Shown in pieces: positions 15,150-23,571 of a stretch of DNA of 38,654 bases. The notes beneath the pieces were generated by a model. That model was not told where the DNA came from and searched no databases. It worked only from the letters and a program-made list of their open reading frames with translations. This stretch comes from Halarchaeum rubridurum (GTDB lineage Archaea > Halobacteriota > Halobacteria > Halobacteriales > Halobacteriaceae), in NCBI RefSeq assembly GCF_014647115.1, contig NZ_BMOO01000009.1, positions 1-38,654 on the forward strand, read 5' to 3'. Every line of letters begins with the position of its first letter. The stretch's first letter is position 1. Both the position numbers and the translations under genes were made by a program.

Positions 15150-18100
15150 GTGAACCAAGAGCTGACACCAGCGGACATTCGAACATGGGATTCAGTTTCG
15201 GCGGTCCGTCAAACGTTTAATGAGCTTGGCTTCGGCCCAAACCGCATCGATTGGTTTGGAGTCTCGAGCACTACTACAGACGATGTTTCTGAGATCAGTT
15301 TTGAATTTGAACAGGATCTATCCTGTGCGATAATCCTACAAGAGGATCTTGAAGACGCGTGGTTGGTCGGACACATTCCGAAACCAATTGGCACACCGTC
15401 GATCCGGTATCATCAGTTCGAACCAAGAGTAGATTCAAATAACCGGGCGGAACTTCGAGAGACGCTTGATCGGCTCAACGCTCTGGATCCAGAATCACCG
15501 CGCTCAAGATTTGACGCGCTCGCGAAATCTGAATTGAACAGCCGGTTTTCGAACCTGTTCTCGAACCTTATCAAGGACGTTGCGAAAAAAGTAGACCACG
15601 AGATCCCTGATTCAGCAGGAAATTCTAGGTCTGTTGCAAGATGTCTGGTTCTTTCTGCGCTGCGAGCAAAGGTAATTTCAGAAAAATCGAGTAACTCTAG
15701 TGTTAGTTTCGTTGAACGTTTTCAAAACACTGCGTTTCCCGCCTCCACCTCGGTTCCGGAGACGATCAAACCATTGCGGCAGTCCTTAAGCAATCAGGAA
15801 AATGGTTTGTCATTTGTGTCCGATGAGACGGTTCAGTTGCTCTGTGATCGATTCGAAAGTGAGTTTAACAGGTTTGATTGGTTATTGACAGACAGCGGGT
15901 GGGGTGGTTTGGATGAAGTCACCGCACATACCATCGGCGTGGCGCTTGAGCGCCACTTGACAAATAAGCAGGGGGAAACCTATCAAACGCCTGCAGAACT
16001 CACGACGAGTATCACAGCTGAAGCGGTTGAATCCGCTGTACTGGAACGAATAAACACTACTGTCTCCGAGACTTATACAGATCTCTCCGAAGTCATTGGC
16101 ACTGACCTCACGTCTGAAGCTGATCCTGCTGATACAGATCGGAGAGAATTGAACCGAGAGCTTCTCAGTATAGTTGCTACAGATATTATTCCAGACCTAC
16201 ACATTGTTGATCCAGCCATGGGAAGTGGGGTATTCCTTCATTCTGCATTAGATTCGCTCGTTCGGTTGCGGAGGTACATCGCCTCTGTCGAAAATGTCCC
16301 GACTCCCACCGATTCATACTCGTATCCTTCGGATCTAGATAGTCATGGGGAGAATTCTCACCGTGTGTGGACCACTATCACGCAGAACTTATTCGGTGTT
16401 GATATTGATCCCGAAGCCGTCTCACTGACTCGTTTCCGCCTGGAGTTAGCATATCTTTGCACCCTAAATCCGGGTGAGGATCCGATTCCGCCGCGGAGCG
16501 AATATAACTTCAAGCAAGGGAACAGTATCGTCGGCAAGCCATTTAGTTCGGATCCACCACATTGGTCAAACCAGTTGCCTCTCTCCGCATTCTTCCAAAA
16601 TGACGATCTGACATCTGAACATCCACACGGAACGGTGTCGGCACAATCGACCGCCAATGAGGTTCGTACACATCTGGAAGAGTACCGAAGTAATATTCAG
16701 TCTAATTCGAATCCACAAGTCACGATAAGAGAACAAATACGTAAAAGAACGGAGGCTATTGACCACCAGCTTGAATATAAACTATCCAATAATAGCGAGC
16801 ATAGCGATCAAGAAGATGTCGGAGATGTAGATCCTTTCCATTGGCCACTTGAATTTCCCCTTGTCATGGAACGTGGGGGTTTCGACGTTGTCTTGTTCCA
16901 TGGATCATGGTCTGAGTCTGGCCTACGCGACGCGGTCAACTCATCGACATTGGAGTTTTTAAAATCTGGGTGGCAGTATTATCTTCCCAACTCCGGTAGC
17001 TGGCGACGAACAAACGATGTGCTAGATTCGTTCTTCCTCCATCGTGCCCATGACGTCGTACGTCAAGGCGGGGTTGTCGCTTCGTTAGTTGATGCATCAG
17101 TACTGACTGCTCCCGGTTCAAGGCATATACGGCGCAGATACTTAGAAACGACAGATATCGAACGAGTAGCCACTTTTAGAAATCAAAATACCTTTGATCA
17201 GATTGATCGGAGGTTCCGTTATGCGGTTGTAGTCGCTCAAACGACGGAACAGCCGGGTACGTTCAAATTGGGATCCGGTTTCGTTACCCCGGAGGATTTG
17301 ACGGATGAGCGGAATTATTTCGAATTGGATCCTGATTTCGTATACCGATTCTCCCCGAACACACAAGCATTTCCACTTTTGGAGCGCGATATTCAATATA
17401 GGGCCTTACAGCGGTTGCTTGAAGCGCCGGTTCTCCAAGATCATGAGACCGCTGAAGGTTGGTCTATACGACCATCCGGTGAATTCAATCAAACAACAGA
17501 TAGTAAGTACATCTCAGAGGCCCCGTACGAGGCAAGTGACCCAATTTATCGGGGTAAGAACATATACCAGTATGCTTATCAGAATGTACCTGAGGCGGAA
17601 GTTAACCAGCCTGATCTCTGGACGATTCCCCAATCAACCGATCAAGGACTGTCAACTAGAGAATATTTGCGGGAGCAAAAGCGAACAGGAAATTCTGAGA
17701 AGTTGAAAGCAGAGTCACCACGAATTGTCTACCGACGGATCACCAGGAACACTAACGAGCGGAGTATGATTGCTTGTTTACTCCCATCAGACTATTTCCA
17801 TGTGAACTCGCTCCGTGGTCTCGATCCATACTTTGGCGACCAAGGGGACTTAGGGCGTCGATTAGTCCTCTTAGGTTTGTTGAATAGTATCCCATACGAT
17901 TATTTGCTACGTCAAAAAATCGCCACGTCCGTCCCGAATTATATACTATTTGAAACGCGTGTCCCGTTTGTCTCGGAAGACCACGACCTGTTTGATCCCA
18001 TCAAACACCGAGTAGGGAAATTGAACTTAGTCGGGAAGCCATTTGAAAAGGAAAAGCAGAGATTAGGTATACAGGAGCTGGGGTCAGAAGAGGCAAGAAG

Positions 18101-18281
18101 AGAAGTTCGCGCAGAAATTGACGCGGCTGCTTTCGATCTTTATGGGTTTGAGGATTCCGAAATTGTAGGTCGCGTTTTGAACGATTTCGGATTTGTTCGC
18201 GATCCAAGAGTGATGGATTCAGAGTACTTCGAGCTCGTTCGATCCGCCTTCAAGAATGGTGATTATCTCGATGAGTCGTGA
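15150..18281 (+). CDS. Eco57I/PglX-like methyltransferase homologue lacking NPPY
   Basis: 1043 residues from a GTG with a ribosome binding site (GGAG, 15136-15139) about 10 bases upstream. The architecture is that of large N6-adenine methyltransferases of type IIG/BREX. A helical N-terminal region is followed by GETYQTPAELTT (where active relatives have GAYYTP), motif I D354PAMGSG, and LFGVDIDPEAVSLTRFRLEL. Then come NFKQGNSIVGKP and a specificity domain with RIVYRRITRNTNERSMIACLLP (from R858). The catalytic motif IV, expected as GNPPY after FDVVL, reads F583-HGSW587, so adenine methylation should be lost while SAM binding may remain. The gene is markedly AT-richer than its flanks, indicating transfer. 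The downstream HEPN gene overlaps its 3' end. Confidence 0.85.
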   Translation: MNQELTPADIRTWDSVSAVRQTFNELGFGPNRIDWFGVSSTTTDDVSEISFEFEQDLSCAIILQEDLEDAWLVGHIPKPIGTPSIRYHQFEPRVDSNNRAELRETLDRLNALDPESPRSRFDALAKSELNSRFSNLFSNLIKDVAKKVDHEIPDSAGNSRSVARCLVLSALRAKVISEKSSNSSVSFVERFQNTAFPASTSVPETIKPLRQSLSNQENGLSFVSDETVQLLCDRFESEFNRFDWLLTDSGWGGLDEVTAHTIGVALERHLTNKQGETYQTPAELTTSITAEAVESAVLERINTTVSETYTDLSEVIGTDLTSEADPADTDRRELNRELLSIVATDIIPDLHIVDPAMGSGVFLHSALDSLVRLRRYIASVENVPTPTDSYSYPSDLDSHGENSHRVWTTITQNLFGVDIDPEAVSLTRFRLELAYLCTLNPGEDPIPPRSEYNFKQGNSIVGKPFSSDPPHWSNQLPLSAFFQNDDLTSEHPHGTVSAQSTANEVRTHLEEYRSNIQSNSNPQVTIREQIRKRTEAIDHQLEYKLSNNSEHSDQEDVGDVDPFHWPLEFPLVMERGGFDVVLFHGSWSESGLRDAVNSSTLEFLKSGWQYYLPNSGSWRRTNDVLDSFFLHRAHDVVRQGGVVASLVDASVLTAPGSRHIRRRYLETTDIERVATFRNQNTFDQIDRRFRYAVVVAQTTEQPGTFKLGSGFVTPEDLTDERNYFELDPDFVYRFSPNTQAFPLLERDIQYRALQRLLEAPVLQDHETAEGWSIRPSGEFNQTTDSKYISEAPYEASDPIYRGKNIYQYAYQNVPEAEVNQPDLWTIPQSTDQGLSTREYLREQKRTGNSEKLKAESPRIVYRRITRNTNERSMIACLLPSDYFHVNSLRGLDPYFGDQGDLGRRLVLLGLLNSIPYDYLLRQKIATSVPNYILFETRVPFVSEDHDLFDPIKHRVGKLNLVGKPFEKEKQRLGIQELGSEEARREVRAEIDAAAFDLYGFEDSEIVGRVLNDFGFVRDPRVMDSEYFELVRSAFKNGDYLDES

Positions 18282-19845
18282 AGACTTCATTGCGGATGCT
18301 TTCAAAGAATTGAAGGAAATTATAAAGAGCCAAGAGGATGGCTCTGTCGAAATCACTCCGGGTGAAGACCGGTTAGGTGAGATTCTAGTCACTGGTACAG
18401 AAAACTATCCGGTACTAGTTGGCGCGATTGCTGCGAATTATATTGATACCGGCGACCAGCCAGAACATCTTGATCTTGCTGCGACGGTGGAGGGCTACTC
18501 TGCAGATCGCTGGGAACGTCTAGTCCATCGGGCACTAATGGATGTCGTACAGAGATATCAACGCCAACGGCCGCAAGAGGAGGGGCAGGAAAGTGCTGGC
18601 AACACATCTTCGGAGCAATCTGATTTGGATAGCAAATTGATGGATATAGCGGGGATGGCTGGAAGTGATGATCGGGAGTCGAATAGCGGAGAAGATTCGC
18701 CATTTGTTAACCCTTCAGACCAAGATGTAGTTGAACGGTTTGAATCTTCTTTAGAAGATTTAGTTGAATCTCTTGATGAACGGGAATTTGAATTCTATTT
18801 CCCATTGAATATTGGGGAATCTGTACGAGACCAGTTTTTGGTTGATGGTGTAGAAATTGAGCGTGTGGAGAATTCAGAAGTTGCATCCTTATTCGATTCA
18901 GCAGCTATTGATGACATTCTATCAGGGACAGAGACTTTTGAGGATCTACTCGAGAGCCTTGGTCTTCACCCAACCCCATACAATTCGAATTGGTACTGGC
19001 GGTGTACCATAACGGCTCCTTCCTCTGAAGAGGGTGTCACGTCAGCCCAGGACATAATCAACATTCTACTTGGGAAGATAAACTACTCGATTTTCTATAA
19101 CTCTGACTTATTGCGAGAAGAGACGCTAAATGAATTGCTGGGTTCAAATCTTCCGGATGAAACTGTGATTGTCGAGAGACCGGCGTTCATATTGGTTTGT
19201 GACGATGGAGATCTCTTAGACGCGGAGATCATGTCCGCCGAATTTGGGAACCCCGTGGAACTAGACCACCAATTCCAGAGCACATACAAAGAATTGGGGC
19301 TTCAGAAATTCCCGCCTTCCTACGGTCGTCCGACAGAGTATACCCTCGCATCTGCGTTGCAAGGATTCATTTCAGCTGCAGTTGCCAATTACCCTCGTGA
19401 GTCATTTTTTGCCTATTGGAGAGCACTAGAAGATCTTTCTTTCACGGACCCTGAGGACAGCAGCAGCGTGGACGTTCTTAAACGAACTGGCCGTCTTTGC
19501 TCACTGGATAATATCACCCCTCTCTATAAACGGTTACTTGAAACTAGAAACGCGCTCGTTCACTCCGGTGGAAGTCCAACAATTACCGCGAGGGACACGA
19601 TCGTCCTGCGTGAAATCTTCTTAGATGCCTTTCCTGAGGTTCGCGACTTAGAGCGTCATACATTGAGTAAAAGTAAGAACACGAATATGAATTATGTCCT
19701 CAAATATTTAGAAGACTCCAATGATATGGATCGAGTTAAAGATGATGTTAATGATAACATAGATGATCTAAACAACAGGATTGAGGAGAATAAGCGGAAG
19801 ATTGAAGCGATAGATGCCTTGGAGAGTTGGAAAGACCTACAATAA
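18271..19845 (+). CDS. HEPN-domain protein, putative RNase effector
   Basis: 524 residues. The ATG at 18271 is preferred to the one at 18256 because a GGTGA lies 9 bases upstream. Both overlap the preceding gene, giving tight coupling. Residues ~1-350 are unrecognised: an acidic linker around 100-150, then a beta-rich part (FYFPLNIGESV...; WYWRCTITAP). The C-terminal region from ~355 (ASALQGFISAAVANYPRESFFAYWRALEDLSF) through LYKRLLETR426NALVH431SGG looks like an ApeA/Apea-like HEPN domain. RN..VH is the R-x4-6-H signature of HEPN RNases. A coiled coil (DDLNNRIEENKRKIEAID) ends the protein. It is AT-rich like its partner. A plausible role is an RNA-cleaving effector released by the DNA-sensing partner. 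Confidence 0.75.
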   Translation: MSREDFIADAFKELKEIIKSQEDGSVEITPGEDRLGEILVTGTENYPVLVGAIAANYIDTGDQPEHLDLAATVEGYSADRWERLVHRALMDVVQRYQRQRPQEEGQESAGNTSSEQSDLDSKLMDIAGMAGSDDRESNSGEDSPFVNPSDQDVVERFESSLEDLVESLDEREFEFYFPLNIGESVRDQFLVDGVEIERVENSEVASLFDSAAIDDILSGTETFEDLLESLGLHPTPYNSNWYWRCTITAPSSEEGVTSAQDIINILLGKINYSIFYNSDLLREETLNELLGSNLPDETVIVERPAFILVCDDGDLLDAEIMSAEFGNPVELDHQFQSTYKELGLQKFPPSYGRPTEYTLASALQGFISAAVANYPRESFFAYWRALEDLSFTDPEDSSSVDVLKRTGRLCSLDNITPLYKRLLETRNALVHSGGSPTITARDTIVLREIFLDAFPEVRDLERHTLSKSKNTNMNYVLKYLEDSNDMDRVKDDVNDNIDDLNNRIEENKRKIEAIDALESWKDLQ

Positions 19846-20200
19846 CCACCTGATATATAAAAGAAAGAAATTACCCAGTATGAAGCGACAGCACTCGAAT
19901 GCTTCCAAGATTTTGCATCGTGAAGGATCAGAAGTCTCTGGTGAGTGGTTCTACCACGTCTTGGAACGCGTCCATCTTTTCCACACCTCACCAATTCGGT
20001 TCGTACTTCGGACAATAATTCGGTGATCGGTTCCAAGAGGTCCCGTGACCACTTGATTCGGCAGGCCTCTTTTCGGGAAGCTGCTCCCAGACGAGTGCGG
20101 TTTCGGCTACCCACTCGTGACCGCGAAAGCAGTTGTATGGATACTCCGCCGTAATGGAAATTCACTTACTCCGAGTATTCACGAATCCTCAGGCGGTGCG
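19846..20200. other. decayed sequence downstream of the HEPN gene
   Basis: About 350 bp with no supported intact gene. On the minus strand one frame around 20000-20165 reads like coding sequence (YPYNCFRGHEWVAETALVWEQLPEKRPAE) but meets stops and has no downstream continuation, so a gene remnant is likely. The TATA-like CCTGATATATAAAAG at about 19851 is not followed by a convincing start. Confidence 0.4.
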
Positions 20201-20228
20201 CCGGAGGGGTCGGGGGTTCGTAGGACAT
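20166..20228 (-). pseudogene. 20-codon remnant of a DUF6788-like gene
   Basis: From the ATG at 20226-20228 the frame reads MSYEPPTPPA, identical to the first ten residues of the gene at 12831-13154, and then diverges to a stop at 20166. It is the coding edge of the duplicated 94-bp segment. Similarity breaks off inside the Pro-rich start, marking a recombination or insertion boundary. Confidence 0.75.
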
Positions 20229-20294
20229 CAGCTACTCTCGTGTTAACCAACACAGCCCACGAATCCATAGTTTTGTTGGTTAAGACAATGGAGA
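20201..20294. repeat. 94-bp repeat carrying inverted-repeat copy C
   Basis: Second copy of 13127-13220, same orientation, 7.07 kb away. Differences are a few substitutions near the edges. The block GCCCACGAATCCATAGTTTT in the spacer and the right arm of the palindrome are conserved. Confidence 0.85.
20243..20283. repeat. TTAACCAACA inverted repeat, copy C
   Basis: Arms TTAACCAACAC (20243-20253) and TTGTTGGTTAA (20273-20283), 41 bp. Identical in arms and almost identical in spacer to copy B, although the gene on its left is only a remnant. Confidence 0.85.
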
Positions 20295-20596
20295 TGCGAT
20301 CGTGCGTTCTCGCCGACGACCAGTCGGTCACGAACGTCGCCCGTTCGGCCCCCGTCCGGAGCGACGGCTTCCGCAGGGCCACTGAGCCGCTCGTGGAGCA
20401 CTTCTGCCACCGGATGGCCTTCCGGCCACAGGTTGTGGACCATCCTCAGAGACTTGATGGCAGTAATCTTGTCTCGGAATTGAATGAGGAACCGATGATA
20501 GACACAAGCATACATTTCAATAGCGGCGACTTGGATCTCAACTCTCTTTTAAAAACGTCACGGTAGACTTATCCGCACTTGTCAGAGTATTATGCT
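20295..20596. other. region between repeat C and the WYL gene
   Basis: No gene can be supported. A minus-strand frame from 20515 (MYACVYHRFLIQFRDKITAIKSLRMVHNLWPEGHP) has a protein-like start but runs into the palindrome, so it may be a remnant. CTTTTAAAAAC at about 20546 is a possible TATA element for the WYL gene, roughly 45 bp upstream of its ATG. Confidence 0.35.
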
Positions 20597-20941
20597 ATGG
20601 CGAAATCGGTAGATGAACTCATTTTAGAAGCGATGGAAAAGAGGAAGATAATCGTATTCGACTACAGTGGGGAAGAGGAGGTTGGGTATCATACTCGCGA
20701 AGTAGAGCCCTGGTGTTATGGGGTTCACAAGGACACTGGAAACCACGTTCTCCGCGCCTACCAGATTGCAGGTTACAGCGAATCTGGTTATCCTAGTGAG
20801 ATGCCGTTCTGGCGAATAGATCGATTAGACCGTATGCGAAACGTCCAACTCACTGAAAGAGATATTCGAGCGAATTCTCCCCCTCACTACAATCCTGATG
20901 ATAGCGACATGAGTAAGATATTCAAGAGCCTTCCGAAGTAG
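20597..20941 (+). CDS. stand-alone WYL-domain protein
   Basis: 114 residues from the ATG at 20597 (MAKSVDELILEAMEKRKIIVFDY). A TTG six codons upstream is possible. The fold follows WYL domains: ILEAMEKRKIIVFDYSG, then HTREVEPWCYGVHKDTGNHVLRAYQIAGYS, and WRIDRLDRMRNVQLTERDI. WYL domains bind nucleic acid or nucleotide ligands and regulate many phage-defence loci. Here it lacks the usual winged helix, so it would have to act with a partner. It lies just beyond the repeat that bounds the methyltransferase-like/HEPN island and could sense for it. That link is by position only. Confidence 0.65.
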   Translation: MAKSVDELILEAMEKRKIIVFDYSGEEEVGYHTREVEPWCYGVHKDTGNHVLRAYQIAGYSESGYPSEMPFWRIDRLDRMRNVQLTERDIRANSPPHYNPDDSDMSKIFKSLPK

Positions 20942-21052
20942 CCGGCCGTCGCAACCGCAGTTGTGCTGAGAACTGAGCAGGAGCTATTTACCGAATTTGA
21001 ACCCTCCGTCTTAGGATTTGAATAGAGTGAAGAAGTAGCGTCCTGTCTACCT

Positions 21053-21093
21053 TTAACCAACAAAACGATATTAAGCCATTTTCTGTTGGTTAA
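21053..21093. repeat. TTAACCAACA inverted repeat, copy D
   Basis: Arms TTAACCAACAA (21053-21063) and CTGTTGGTTAA (21083-21093), ten matching pairs. It lies between the convergent WYL gene and the ArdC-like gene, 13 bp past the stop of the latter, so here it is not in an obvious promoter. Confidence 0.8.
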
Positions 21094-21106
21094 CTAAGCG
21101 CGAGAG

Positions 21107-22033
21107 TCAGTCTCCGAGGACGTCGATGAGTTCCTCTACCGTCTGACTGATCCGTCCGAGCCGCTCGCGAACGACCTCGGGATCGTCCGACTCCCACGCA
21201 GCGAGGTAGAATGCCGACCTACTAGTGTCGAGCCCGCAGTACCGCCCGACGACGTACGCGACGGCTTCGGCCTCGACTTCGCGTTTTGCCCGCTCGGTGT
21301 CGTCGTCGACGTCGAAGTGGAGCAGGGCGTGTGCGTACTCGTGAATCAGCGTCCGCGCGAGGTCGGCCTCGTTCTCCCGATCACGCACCTCGACGAGCGG
21401 CTGAACGTCGACGAGGCTCAACTGTTCGCAGATGCCCTTCGCCTCGCCGTGGGTCCACTCCTCGGCTGGAACGATCCGCACCGTCACGCCGAGGTCGTCA
21501 GCGGCGTCAGTCAACTGCTCGACGAGGTCGCCGGCGTCCCCGGTTGCTTCTGTGTCTAGGTCGGGAAGCGGCTCGCCCTCGGTCTGGGAGACGTCGAACA
21601 CCGGCGCGGGCTTGAACCCGACCAGGCCCTCGGACCACTCCTCGGGTGGCGTCTCGTCGTACTCACAGTCACTGTCCTCGTGGTAGCTCGGCGAATTCTC
21701 GCACTCCGGGCACTGCTTGGTGATGATCGGCGCCCAGATCCAGATGGCCGACTCACCCTCCGTGACGTGGCGGTCGAACTCCTCCTGCCACGTCCGGTAG
21801 CCCGCCACCCGGTTCGCCTCGGGACACTGCCGCTTGATGAGGAGCGTGTTCCGGTAGGAGTAGTCGTGGAAGCGACTCTGGAGGTCGAGCCACTCCTGGA
21901 ACTCGTCGCTGGCCTGTGCGTCGTCGACGCCGGCGACGAGGTCGTCGATCCACTGTTCGATGGTACTGTTCATCTCGTCTGATCGCGTGTCGGTCTGGTC
22001 GAAGGAGACCGACGAGTCTCTGGTCGTAGACAT
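21107..22033 (-). CDS. ArdC-like antirestriction protein with metalloprotease domain
   Basis: 308 residues from the ATG at 22031-22033. The longer frame upstream is Arg-rich and covers the leader motif. The N-terminal ~130 residues (WIDDLVAGVDDAQASDEFQEWLDLQSRFHDYSYRNTLLI.. PEANRVAGYRTWQEEF) match the ArdC N-terminal ssDNA-binding domain, interrupted by a CPEC zinc insert. The C-terminal half is an ImmA/IrrE-type zinc metallopeptidase with H231EYAH235 and a downstream Glu (VEAEAVAYVVG). ArdC proteins protect incoming plasmid DNA from host restriction and are typical of conjugative elements. The gene is in a minus-strand block whose members share the GC-palindrome leader. Confidence 0.85.
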   Translation of the reverse strand: MSTTRDSSVSFDQTDTRSDEMNSTIEQWIDDLVAGVDDAQASDEFQEWLDLQSRFHDYSYRNTLLIKRQCPEANRVAGYRTWQEEFDRHVTEGESAIWIWAPIITKQCPECENSPSYHEDSDCEYDETPPEEWSEGLVGFKPAPVFDVSQTEGEPLPDLDTEATGDAGDLVEQLTDAADDLGVTVRIVPAEEWTHGEAKGICEQLSLVDVQPLVEVRDRENEADLARTLIHEYAHALLHFDVDDDTERAKREVEAEAVAYVVGRYCGLDTSRSAFYLAAWESDDPEVVRERLGRISQTVEELIDVLGD

Positions 22034-22084
22034 CGTGTTCACCGAATCGAGTTCACGGCGACAGCGTCTGTTCAGACCGCGCCG

Positions 22085-22110
22085 CACCCCTCAGGGGCGT
22101 TCAAAAACCG
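22085..22110 (-). promoter_or_regulatory. T-run/GC-palindrome leader, copy 1
   Basis: On the minus strand TTTTT is followed by GAACGCCCCTGAGGGGTG, about 70 nt before the ArdC-like start. One of seven similar leaders in this block. Confidence 0.6.
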
Positions 22111-22119
22111 CTCTGTCGG

Positions 22120-22467
22120 TCAGCGGAGCTCGTGGCGTTCGTTCGCAAAGCCAACCGAGACGAGGTACTCGAGGAACTCGTCGAACCGCTCGATGTCACT
22201 GGGCGTGTCGGTCGCAAGATGACGCGCCCACTCGATGGCCCACTGGAAGGCGGGATCCGTGCCGCCCTTGCCGTGAATGTACCACCACCGGGCCGCTTTC
22301 AGCACGACGAGCGGATTCGTCGGCGGCTGCTCGCCGGCGAGCCCACGGGTGATAGATTCGATTTCGTCGGGGACGTCGGCGGGATCGACCTCCGCTGATT
22401 GCGTGTTGTCGATATCGACCGGAATCTCGTCGATCGAGACGTTGTCAGGACGCTGTTGTTGACTCAC
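22120..22467 (-). CDS. conserved-looking haloarchaeal plasmid protein
   Basis: 115 residues, family not recognised. It has an acidic disordered N-terminus (to ~residue 40) and then a helical domain (GEQPPTNPLVVLKAARWWYIHGKGGTDPAFQWAIEWARHL.. RFDEFLEYLVSVGFANE) with several Trp. No catalytic residues are evident. It lies between the ArdC-like and DUF6610 genes on the same strand, with its own copy of the leader motif upstream and that of the next gene just after its stop. Confidence 0.65.
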   Translation of the reverse strand: MSQQQRPDNVSIDEIPVDIDNTQSAEVDPADVPDEIESITRGLAGEQPPTNPLVVLKAARWWYIHGKGGTDPAFQWAIEWARHLATDTPSDIERFDEFLEYLVSVGFANERHELR

Positions 22468-22500
22468 TGGAAGTCACCTCTGAGAGCTTTCGAAGAAGCC

Positions 22501-22530
22501 CTCGCCCTCTCTGGGGGCACGAAAAACAGG
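22501..22530 (-). promoter_or_regulatory. T-run/GC-palindrome leader, copy 2
   Basis: Minus strand reads CCTGTTTTTCGTGCCCCC then AGAGAGGGCGAG. The T-run lies about 55 nt before the start at 22467. Confidence 0.55.
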
Positions 22531-22538
22531 TCGCGAAA

Positions 22539-23540
22539 TCACGCCGACGGGAGGTAGACGCTCTGCTCGCCGACGATCTCCTCCAGGTTATTCCGATGAC
22601 GGTGGCTGAAGTAGCACTCGTAGCTGCAGTATCCACAGATTGCGCCGGTATCGTATTCGGCCACGTACGGGCCGCGGCGAGTTCGCCAGACGTTCGTCCC
22701 GCACTCGGTACAGGCAGCGTCCTCGAGATTGACAGGACTCGGACCCTCGTACTCGACGTTGAGCCCCTCGTATTGCGGTGTCGTCTCGGGCCAGATTCCG
22801 TGGGTCCTCCAAAACTCACGGACGCGAGCGAGGCTGTGGCGCACCGTCTTTCGCACGGTGACGTGGTCGGCGTCGCGACCGCTGTCGTCCCAGCCGTCGG
22901 CCGTCCAGAACTCACCGAACTGCGCGCCGCGATGCAGCCCGTTCCAGTCGACGCCGACGATGTCGGCTGGTGGCTCGTCCGTGAGTGTCGGCCTGGTCAG
23001 CTGTCGAATGGCGTCGAGCTGCTTGGGCGGACTCCCGCCGAGGATGTGGACGCGCCGCCCTCTCCAATCGGCAGGGTCGGAGAACTCGTGGGCCAGGCGG
23101 TCGGCGTATCCCCGTGAATACCCGAGGACGAGGGTCTCGGGAATCGCGTCGATCACCGCCTGCGACTTCGGAACGACGATGAGCTCGGCCTCGGGGTAGC
23201 TCGCTTGGATCTCACGAGCCGCAGCGACGTGGGCGTCGACGTCGTCGATTTCGTCGACGTCCCCGATGACCCCGACCTGTGGTTCGTACTCGAAGAAACG
23301 GTCGACGAACCGCTCCAGATCGGGATTCCGGAAATCGTTGTCGAGCATCCCAACGGGGAGGCTAAGGTTCTGATACTGCGCCTCCTGGTACCCACAGTCC
23401 TCGCGAAAGCCGGGAAGGAACCCGAGGTCGAAAGCGTCGACGACAAACGGGGCTCGATGCAGAAACGCCACGTAGTCTGCCTGTCTGGCGGCGGCGATTT
23501 CGCGGGCGGTGCTGGCGCTGGAGCTCAGCTCGAGGGACAT
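22539..23540 (-). CDS. DUF6610-like protein, TIM-barrel-like with C-terminal zinc finger
   Basis: 333 residues, which I associate with DUF6610 of haloarchaeal plasmids and viruses. The first ~220 residues alternate strands and helices in a barrel-like manner: LPVGMLDNDFRNPD, VGVIGDVDEIDD, ELIVVPKSQAVID, LVLGYSRGYADRL, RRVHILGGSPPKQL and DIVGVDWNGLHRGAQFGEFW. The acidic residues at strand ends and the HILGG..P segment resemble the tRNA-guanine transglycosylase/DpdA barrel, but I cannot prove homology. A CxxC ... CGYCSYEC zinc finger occupies residues ~285-315. If DpdA-like it would modify nucleic acid bases; otherwise the function is unknown. Confidence 0.6.
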   Translation of the reverse strand: MSLELSSSASTAREIAAARQADYVAFLHRAPFVVDAFDLGFLPGFREDCGYQEAQYQNLSLPVGMLDNDFRNPDLERFVDRFFEYEPQVGVIGDVDEIDDVDAHVAAAREIQASYPEAELIVVPKSQAVIDAIPETLVLGYSRGYADRLAHEFSDPADWRGRRVHILGGSPPKQLDAIRQLTRPTLTDEPPADIVGVDWNGLHRGAQFGEFWTADGWDDSGRDADHVTVRKTVRHSLARVREFWRTHGIWPETTPQYEGLNVEYEGPSPVNLEDAACTECGTNVWRTRRGPYVAEYDTGAICGYCSYECYFSHRHRNNLEEIVGEQSVYLPSA

Positions 23541-23571
23541 GATTAGGCTCGCGAGGCCGCTGCTGGCTGCC

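Noticed and set aside
15150-18281. Active type IIG restriction-modification enzyme or BREX PglX
   Set aside because: The catalytic NPPY motif is replaced by HGSW, no PD-(D/E)xK motif is evident in the N-terminus, and no other BREX gene (pglZ, brxC) is in the window.
20243-20515. 90-aa minus-strand protein (MYACVYHRF...)
   Set aside because: The frame begins plausibly but its C-terminus is encoded by the palindrome and duplicated promoter segment; probably a remnant.
21053-21093. TTAACCAACA palindromes as simple transcription terminators
   Set aside because: Copies A-C lie in promoter regions without an upstream gene reading into them, and no T-run follows the stem.
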